From contig CALYBD010000017.1 of NCBI GenBank assembly GCA_944393745.1, forward strand, positions 1 to 49,855: a DNA stretch of 49,855 bases, written 5' to 3'. A program made the translations under genes and the position numbers. This DNA is from an uncultured Alphaproteobacteria bacterium. Its GTDB lineage: Bacteria; Pseudomonadota; Alphaproteobacteria; CAAGCB01; CAG-977. The stretch's first letter is position 1, and each line of letters starts with the position of its first letter. The notes below the pieces were generated by a model, which saw only the letters and a program-made list of their open reading frames with translations, had not been told where the DNA came from and made no database searches. Shown here in pieces: positions 44,940 through 49,855 of the stretch.

Positions 44940-47171
44940 TTACAGTTGTTTTCGAATCGTCAGGACGTTTTGTGCGTTTTGGTAAGTATAAGTAACGGAA
45001 TCCATCATTTTTTTGACCATGAACAGTCCCATTTTACCCGGTTCCCGTTGCATCAGGGGCAGGGTAATGTCAGGATCGGGACGGTCCAAAGGATTAAACG
45101 GAATACCCGAATCGGTAAAGGTGATGCTGATAAAAACGGGATCTCCGCCAATGGCGCAGGAAATGTCGACAAAACCGCCTTCTGTTCGGTCGGGATAGGC
45201 ATACTTTGCAATATTGCTGAAAATTTCTTCAACGGCAATCAGCACGTCATACGTATGTGCCGAGGAATGGTTTTGCAACATGGATTCAACAAAAGTCATG
45301 GCTTCGTCAATTTTATCCATTCTGGCCGGAAGATAGAGCCGATTTTTTAAATAACGCAAGGCAAGCATTGTGAAATCATCGGATTGTTCGCAACCTTTTT
45401 CATATTCCTCAACGGCCGATTTGATTTTGAAAATAGTGTCCTGAACGGAATCGGCAGGATTTTCGTTAATTAATTTTTCCAGCCGTTCCTGTGAAAATAA
45501 AGTTTGATTGCGGTCTTCGGCTTCCGTAATGCCGTCGGTGTACAAAAATAAAGTGTCATTGTAGTTTAACTGAATTTCATGCTGCTGATAATCATGATCA
45601 ATAGCGCCCAGAACAAATTCCGGATCAACTTCAAGTTGTTGAAATTTCCCGTTGTGTCGACAGATATAAGGCGGCATATGTCCCGCGTTGACATAAACCA
45701 GTTTTCCGGTGTCAATGTTTAAAATGCCCATAAAGGCTGTGACGAACATATTGATTTTATTATCTTCTTTTAATTGGCGATTAATACGGTTAAATATTTC
45801 GGCAGGAGAATATCCCATATTGGTTAAATTTTTCAGCAAAGCTCTGGTTGTCATGACGAACAAAGCAGCCGGAATTCCTTTTTCCGAAACATCGGCAATT
45901 GTGAAAGCCAATCGGGACGGGTCGCCGTCCAACATGAAAAAGTCATAAAAATCGCCGCTGACTTCTTTTGCCGGACGGGAAAGGGCAAACAAATCTATTT
46001 TGTTTTGATCCGGAAAAGCCGGAAAAACAGCCGGCTGTTGAGAAGTTTGTATCTTATAGGCCAGTTGCAATTCATGGTTTATTCGCTGCAAAGATTCCTG
46101 ATGCGCCTGCTGCAATCCGTCAACCATTGAATTAATGCTGTCGGACAACGAAATAAATTCATCGTTCGTTGTGACGCGGACTTTTTCGTTTAAATCTCCG
46201 TTTGTGATTTTTTTCAAAGAATCGTTTATTTTCTTTATCCCCGAAATCACCATTCGGTCCAGAACAACGGCCATTAGCACGTATACGACCAGAAATAAAA
46301 TCAACAAAAAAGTGATATTAAACAACAGGACTTTATTTCTGTTTCTGTACAGATCTTTTTCGAAATAAATCCCTAAAAACATATAGTTTTTATAAGGTTC
46401 GAAATAAAAGAACACTTTTTTCCCGTGTATTTGCGCATGATAGGTACCGCTTTTTTTGTTCCAGATTCGGTGGAATTCATCATCTTTGTACATTTTACGC
46501 AAAACGCCGGAATCGTGCAGATCCTGTTTTGTCAACGCCAGATTGCCGTCACTGATCAGCTTGCCGTTGCGGGCAATCATCATTGAACCGCGGCCGTAAT
46601 TATCCAGTTTTAAGTTTGCGGAAAGATGTTCAATGGACAGATCTTCCATAAAATCCTGATACTTATTGCAGGAAAAAGAAACGCGGATTAATCGGTTGTC
46701 CGATCCCCAGGGGGCATAAGCACTAAGCTTTTGACTGTCTTTGTTTTCACAGGGGGCTTCTGTCAGAAAAACAGTTTCGCCGGCGCTTTTTTTCTTTTGA
46801 TCCGACGGTATTTTTATATCGGGAATCGGTTTGGGCGAATCCGGAAAAAAGATCTGTATTTCTTCTAAATCATTATTGCTTTTCCAGGTATTTAAGAATG
46901 TCTCGTCTTTGGCTAATTCGGGATTACTTTTCAGGTTTAAGGCCAGGTTTGCGGCTTTTTCTTTTAAGATTTCCTTGATTTTTTTTGATAAAGACAGAAC
47001 GCTTTTTTCATGCGCTTCTATTTGGTAGCGCAGATAGTTTATCCTGGTTTTTATGGTTAAAACGGCTGTTCTTTCCGCCAGTTTTGTCTGGGCAACGTAT
47101 GTCAATGCGGACGTTGCGCAAAATGAAATCAGAAAGAATAATAACAACCATTTTTGAAGTTTTTTCTTCAT
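44940..47171 (-). CDS. Membrane receptor combining PP2C phosphatase and anti-sigma-type kinase domains
   Basis: The protein has 743 residues. A signal-anchor helix (about 9-27) and a second helix (about 283-306) flank a periplasmic sensor domain. A HAMP domain follows (about 305-355, ITNGDLNEKVRVTTNDEF). The SpoIIE/RsbU PP2C domain covers about 380-605, with RPAKEVSGDFYDFF, IADVSEKGIPAALF, VYVNAGHMPPY and CEQSDDFTMLALRY. The last 130 residues are a GHKL ATPase of the RsbW type: IAVEEIFSNIAKYAYP (N-box), FTDSGIPFNPL (G1) and GKMGLFMVKKMMD (G2). One chain thus holds the phosphatase that reactivates, and the kinase that inactivates, a STAS antagonist. The STAS gene overlaps its start by 4 nt. 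The sigma factor or other target is not in the window. Confidence 0.88.
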   Translation of the reverse strand: MKKKLQKWLLLFFLISFCATSALTYVAQTKLAERTAVLTIKTRINYLRYQIEAHEKSVLSLSKKIKEILKEKAANLALNLKSNPELAKDETFLNTWKSNNDLEEIQIFFPDSPKPIPDIKIPSDQKKKSAGETVFLTEAPCENKDSQKLSAYAPWGSDNRLIRVSFSCNKYQDFMEDLSIEHLSANLKLDNYGRGSMMIARNGKLISDGNLALTKQDLHDSGVLRKMYKDDEFHRIWNKKSGTYHAQIHGKKVFFYFEPYKNYMFLGIYFEKDLYRNRNKVLLFNITFLLILFLVVYVLMAVVLDRMVISGIKKINDSLKKITNGDLNEKVRVTTNDEFISLSDSINSMVDGLQQAHQESLQRINHELQLAYKIQTSQQPAVFPAFPDQNKIDLFALSRPAKEVSGDFYDFFMLDGDPSRLAFTIADVSEKGIPAALFVMTTRALLKNLTNMGYSPAEIFNRINRQLKEDNKINMFVTAFMGILNIDTGKLVYVNAGHMPPYICRHNGKFQQLEVDPEFVLGAIDHDYQQHEIQLNYNDTLFLYTDGITEAEDRNQTLFSQERLEKLINENPADSVQDTIFKIKSAVEEYEKGCEQSDDFTMLALRYLKNRLYLPARMDKIDEAMTFVESMLQNHSSAHTYDVLIAVEEIFSNIAKYAYPDRTEGGFVDISCAIGGDPVFISITFTDSGIPFNPLDRPDPDITLPLMQREPGKMGLFMVKKMMDSVTYTYQNAQNVLTIRKQL

Positions 47172-47473
47172 TCTTTTTCTATTGTCAGGAACGAGGCAAA
47201 TCCGGTAATCGTCAAAACATTCATGACAGAGTAATTCACATTCTTTATCACCATTTTCCCTTCTGCCTGTGAAACGGCTTTTTGCGCGTTCAACAGCGCC
47301 ATTAATCCGGAAGACGCCAAAAATTCGACATTACGGAAATCCAATACGATGTTTTTTGTTTCTTTTAAAGAAGTTTGGATTTCTTTTTGCAGCAAAGATG
47401 CTGTCGGCGTATAAAGTTTGCCCGATAATTCAAGGATAAGGACGCCATTTTCAACTCGTCTGATGATATTCAT
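47168..47473 (-). CDS. STAS-domain anti-sigma factor antagonist
   Basis: The protein has 101 residues, a single STAS domain. The conserved segment LDFRNVEFLASSGLMALLNA carries the serine pair in which one serine is phosphorylated in RsbV/SpoIIAA-type proteins. The stop overlaps the start of the receptor phosphatase/kinase by 4 nt. Together they form a minimal partner switch: the kinase part would phosphorylate this protein and the PP2C part would dephosphorylate it. A candidate promoter lies just upstream on the minus strand. The regulated output, a sigma factor or an anti-sigma kinase, is not encoded here. Confidence 0.9.
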   Translation of the reverse strand: MNIIRRVENGVLILELSGKLYTPTASLLQKEIQTSLKETKNIVLDFRNVEFLASSGLMALLNAQKAVSQAEGKMVIKNVNYSVMNVLTITGFASFLTIEKE

Positions 47474-47504
47474 CTTTCTTTCCCTTTGTTTTTGAACACT
47501 TTTA

Positions 47505-47533
47505 AAGTTAATGCGCTTTTGTTTTTATTTCAA
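47505..47533 (-). promoter_or_regulatory. Candidate promoter for the partner-switch operon
   Basis: On the minus strand TTGAAA (47528-47533) and TAACTT (47505-47510) are 17 nt apart, about 31 nt before the STAS start codon. The -10 box resembles the variant seen at 4630-4635. Confidence 0.4.
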
Positions 47534-47566
47534 CACTTGATCTATATGATTAAATAAAAAGATATA

Positions 47567-47603
47567 AAAAACGGCAGTGTCTTTTGTCAGAACTGCCGTT
47601 TTT
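47567..47603 (-). terminator. Bidirectional terminator between the STAS operon and the repeat-protein gene
   Basis: A 12-bp stem, AAAACGGCAGT arm (47567-47578) with ACTGCCGTTTT arm (47592-47603), has T-runs on both sides. On the minus strand it ends the repeat-protein gene, 20 nt past its stop. Confidence 0.85.
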
Positions 47604-47622
47604 TTTTATGTGTAAAAACAGA

Positions 47623-49855
47623 TCAGCGAGTTAATCCTTTGATAAAACCGATAACCTTTCCGACATTGACGCTCCGTCCGTTTTTACCGCGGATATTTAT
47701 ACCGCTGCGGTCAATCGAAACGGTCGTGTTTGTTTGAACACCGTCACCGGTACTGATATCAATACCGTTTCTGTCCCGTGAAATAGAAACATTTCGACCG
47801 CTTTTATTGTCGGTAATGACTGTTTCTACTGATCCTTGATGCGTATTATAATTAAAATCTGTTACGGTAACTCCTTCTTTTTCCGGATCCGCCATACGAC
47901 TGATTCTTCCCTGCAGTCCGACTTGTCCGTCCCGTCCGACATTTGCCTGATGATAAGAATCGCCGTCGCGATGCGTTATGGTCGTGTTGGAACGGTTCGT
48001 GTTTAAAAGAGTTTCCGATCCGTTTTCATGATGCAACGTCCCGCTTGCCGTCTGATCCCGAAAATTAAAATTGGTATTGGTTACTTCCGTATCACCGATC
48101 TGCGTTTCAAAAGCATGTCCTTTGACATTAAAGCCTTGCGAATCATGAGTGAACTTAATGTTCTTGCTGCCTGTTTTGTTATACAGGCCGACCTGTTCAC
48201 CGGAACTGTTACGGCTGATATCCATATTGTTGCCCGTCTGATTGTCGGTCAGAACGACACCGCCAGATCTTTGCGCCGTATCATAATGGATTTGCGTCGC
48301 CGTGATCCCTTCTTTCGTCGGATCCGCCATACGACTGATTCTTCCCTGCAGTCCGACTTGTCCGTCCCGTCCGACATTTGCCTGATGATAAGAATCGCCG
48401 TCGCGATGCGTTATGGTCGTGTTGGAACGGTTCGTGTTTAAAAGAGTTTCCGATCCGTTTTCATGATGCAACGTCCCGCTTGCCGTCTGATCCCGAAAAT
48501 TAAAATTGGTATTGGTTACTTCCGTATCACCGATCTGCGTTTCAAAAGCATGTCCTTTGACATTAAAGCCTTGCGAATCATGAGTGAACTTAATGTTCTT
48601 GCTGCCTGTCTTGTCATACAGACCGACATGTTCGCCGGAACTGTTATGGCTGATATCCATACTGTTGCCCGTCTGATTGTCGGTCAGAACGACACCGCCG
48701 GATCTTTGCGCCGTATCATAATGGATTTGCGTCGCCGTGATCCCTTCTTTCGTCGGATCAATTTCCTGACGGATATTGCCTCTCATGTCCAGCGATCCGT
48801 CCCGTCCGACATTGATCTGATGATAAGAATCGCCGTCACGATGCGTTATGGTTGTGTTGGAACGGTTCGTGTTTAAAAGGGTGTCCGATCCGTTTTCATG
48901 ATGCAACGTCCCGCTTGCCGTCTGATCTCGCAAATTAAAGTTGGAAACAGCAGCTGTCGGCTGATCCTTTAAAGGTGCATTAACGGGAGTCGGGGCAGCA
49001 GAATCCAAACTGTTGTTTTGCTGCAAATATTCTGCGGCCGAAGCCTGCATTTCGCTGTTCGAAATAACGTTCAACTGTGCCGGATTATCCGTAATATCGC
49101 CTAAATCCAAACGTTCCATACCCAGACGATGCATCATGGACAGAGATTCAAACTGTTGTTCCAGTTCAGGTGTCGGATTGGCCGCGTATTGCGCCTTGAT
49201 CGCTTCGGCAATCTTGATTTTATGAAAAGCGTGCTGAGCATCAAGTGCGGGATAAGGCGTTCCGTTCATACGTGCCTGATTTAACAGCTCGTTGTATGTT
49301 GCCGCATCTTGTTCCGTCAAAGAATCAACGGAAAAACCCTGAGCCGAGATGCTTAAACGTCCGTCGGAAAATTGATAACTGATCCGTTGTGTCCCGTCAC
49401 CGAACAAAAGTGTGTTGTTGCCGTCTGCGGATTGGATCAGCATATTTCTGTCACCGAATGTTGAATATTCGTTTCCGCCGACTAAATCTGCCGCAGCCTG
49501 ATCAATGCCGGAATTAGCCGGTTCAACAGCCGGAGCGGCTTGTTCAACGCTCGGAGCAACCGGTTCGACAGCCGGAGCTGCTTGTTCAACGCTCGGAGCA
49601 GCCGGTTCAACAGCAGGGGCAGCTTGTTCAACGCTCGGAGCAGCCGGTTCGACAGCAGGGGCTGCTTGTTCAACGCTCGGAGCAGCCGGTTCAACAGCAG
49701 GGGCAGCTTGTTCAACGCTCGGAGCAGCCGATTCAACAGCAGGGGCTGCTTGTTCGACAGCCGGAGCGGCTTGTTCGACGCTCGGAGCAGCCGGTTCAAC
49801 AGCCGGAGGAGCTTGTTCAACGCTCGGAGCAGCCGGTTCAACAGCCGGAGCTGCT
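47623..49855 (-). CDS. Large repeat protein, cut by the right edge of the window
   Basis: The reading frame is open from the right edge (first whole codon at 49854) to the stop at 47623, so the true start lies outside. ATG 49443 is internal: the same frame runs upstream as AAPAVEPAAPSVEQ repeats. The visible 744 residues consist of that 14-residue Pro/Ala/Glu region, a short linker, a helical segment (about SLTEQDAATYNELL through HRLGMERLDLG), a second linker, then three copies of a 145-residue repeat rich in Asn, Thr, Gly and Asp. The third copy diverges after MADPEKEG and ends in DGVQTNTTVSIDRSGINIRG. Within each repeat a short unit DxxGxxV-x-G recurs, which suggests a beta-helix or fibre. 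There are no cysteines, so it is probably a structural, exported or surface protein, but a secretion signal would be in the missing part. Confidence 0.7.
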   Translation of the reverse strand, partial: AAPAVEPAAPSVEQAPPAVEPAAPSVEQAAPAVEQAAPAVESAAPSVEQAAPAVEPAAPSVEQAAPAVEPAAPSVEQAAPAVEPAAPSVEQAAPAVEPVAPSVEQAAPAVEPANSGIDQAAADLVGGNEYSTFGDRNMLIQSADGNNTLLFGDGTQRISYQFSDGRLSISAQGFSVDSLTEQDAATYNELLNQARMNGTPYPALDAQHAFHKIKIAEAIKAQYAANPTPELEQQFESLSMMHRLGMERLDLGDITDNPAQLNVISNSEMQASAAEYLQQNNSLDSAAPTPVNAPLKDQPTAAVSNFNLRDQTASGTLHHENGSDTLLNTNRSNTTITHRDGDSYHQINVGRDGSLDMRGNIRQEIDPTKEGITATQIHYDTAQRSGGVVLTDNQTGNSMDISHNSSGEHVGLYDKTGSKNIKFTHDSQGFNVKGHAFETQIGDTEVTNTNFNFRDQTASGTLHHENGSETLLNTNRSNTTITHRDGDSYHQANVGRDGQVGLQGRISRMADPTKEGITATQIHYDTAQRSGGVVLTDNQTGNNMDISRNSSGEQVGLYNKTGSKNIKFTHDSQGFNVKGHAFETQIGDTEVTNTNFNFRDQTASGTLHHENGSETLLNTNRSNTTITHRDGDSYHQANVGRDGQVGLQGRISRMADPEKEGVTVTDFNYNTHQGSVETVITDNKSGRNVSISRDRNGIDISTGDGVQTNTTVSIDRSGINIRGKNGRSVNVGKVIGFIKGLTR
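47885..48319 (-). repeat. 435-bp tandem repeat, copy at the 3' side of the gene
   Basis: This copy matches the next one (offset exactly 435 bp, 145 codons) with only scattered substitutions, including many synonymous positions. The repeat begins at GGATCCGCC. Confidence 0.9.
48320..48754 (-). repeat. 435-bp tandem repeat, middle copy
   Basis: This copy is nearly identical to the neighbouring copy. Differences include the SSGEHVGLYD versus SSGEQVGLYN codons. Confidence 0.9.
48755..48950 (-). repeat. Partial, diverged third repeat unit
   Basis: The first about 40 bp differ (a FNIRQE-like block replaces RISRMA). After that it matches the other copies up to about 48940, where the repeat array ends. 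Confidence 0.7.
49516..49855 (-). repeat. 42-bp repeat coding for AAPAVEPAAPSVEQ
   Basis: About eight 42-bp units, some missing one 7-residue half, run to the window edge. The half-units alternate PAVEP and PSVEQ. The array probably continues outside. Confidence 0.9.

Noticed and set aside
48028-48876. Two matching 137-residue plus-strand frames (48028-48441 and 48463-48876)
   Set aside because: They are antisense shadows of the 435-bp repeats and are similar only because the repeats are.
49482-49841. A 119-residue frame rich in Leu, Arg and Asn on the minus strand
   Set aside because: It is the wrong-frame reading of the 42-bp repeat. The Pro/Ala/Glu frame is continuous with the repeat protein downstream.
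47885-49855. CRISPR array
   Set aside because: The repeats are coding, 435 and 42 bp, contiguous and without unique spacers, and there are no cas genes.

Overview
The window reads as a chromosomal piece of an alphaproteobacterium. The evidence is FlbT beside a flagellin, a hisZ-purA pair, a TrhP-type U32 protein, an MsbA-like exporter, a PBP1C/alpha-2-macroglobulin pair, and a fused circularly permuted ATP-grasp/alpha-E protein with a transglutaminase. The base composition looks mid-range by eye. I infer a Gram-negative, flagellated organism, possibly Rhodospirillales-like and host-associated, but nothing in the window fixes the genus. I see no rRNA, tRNA, CRISPR array, transposase, integrase or prophage.

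Layout. 1-1011: a small secreted cysteine-rich protein (-), preceded by a roughly 200-nt structured RNA with its own -10 box and terminator. 1012-2526: leucyl aminopeptidase (-). 2649-6890: CorA/ZntB-type transporter, Sua5/TsaC, MsbA-like ABC exporter and a small anchored protein (+). 6981-11146: MobA-like nucleotidyltransferase, threonine-synthase-like PLP enzyme, FlbT and flagellin (-). 11277-14629: transglutaminase and ATP-grasp/alpha-E fusion (-). 14695-15995: an unknown membrane protein (+) and a thermonuclease-like protein (-). 16056-24930: alpha-2-macroglobulin, PBP1C and TrhP (+).

25000-33241 (+): two small lipoproteins, then a tight run acnB, an atypical isocitrate dehydrogenase and gltA. 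Together these three cover the oxidative branch of the TCA cycle from oxaloacetate to 2-oxoglutarate. They are followed within about 10 nt by a Fic-fold protein with a destroyed active site fused to a MerR-type DNA-binding domain, and then a small basic hypothetical protein. 33315-38544 (+): hisZ, purA, a membrane-anchored pseudokinase-like protein and a four-helix membrane protein. 38525-44869 (-): TrkH, Xaa-Pro aminopeptidase, PrmA and UvrD/PcrA. 44940-47473 (-): a partner-switching pair, namely one receptor that carries both a PP2C phosphatase and an anti-sigma-type kinase domain, and a STAS antagonist. 47623 to the right edge (-): a large repeat protein cut by the window end, with 435-bp near-identical tandem repeats and a 14-residue Pro/Ala/Glu repeat.

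The least explained items are the pseudoknotted RNA at 697-902, the Fic-MerR fusion behind the TCA operon, the pseudokinase/membrane-protein pair behind purA, and the repeat protein at the right edge. Functions come from motif recognition by eye. No database or folding program was run.
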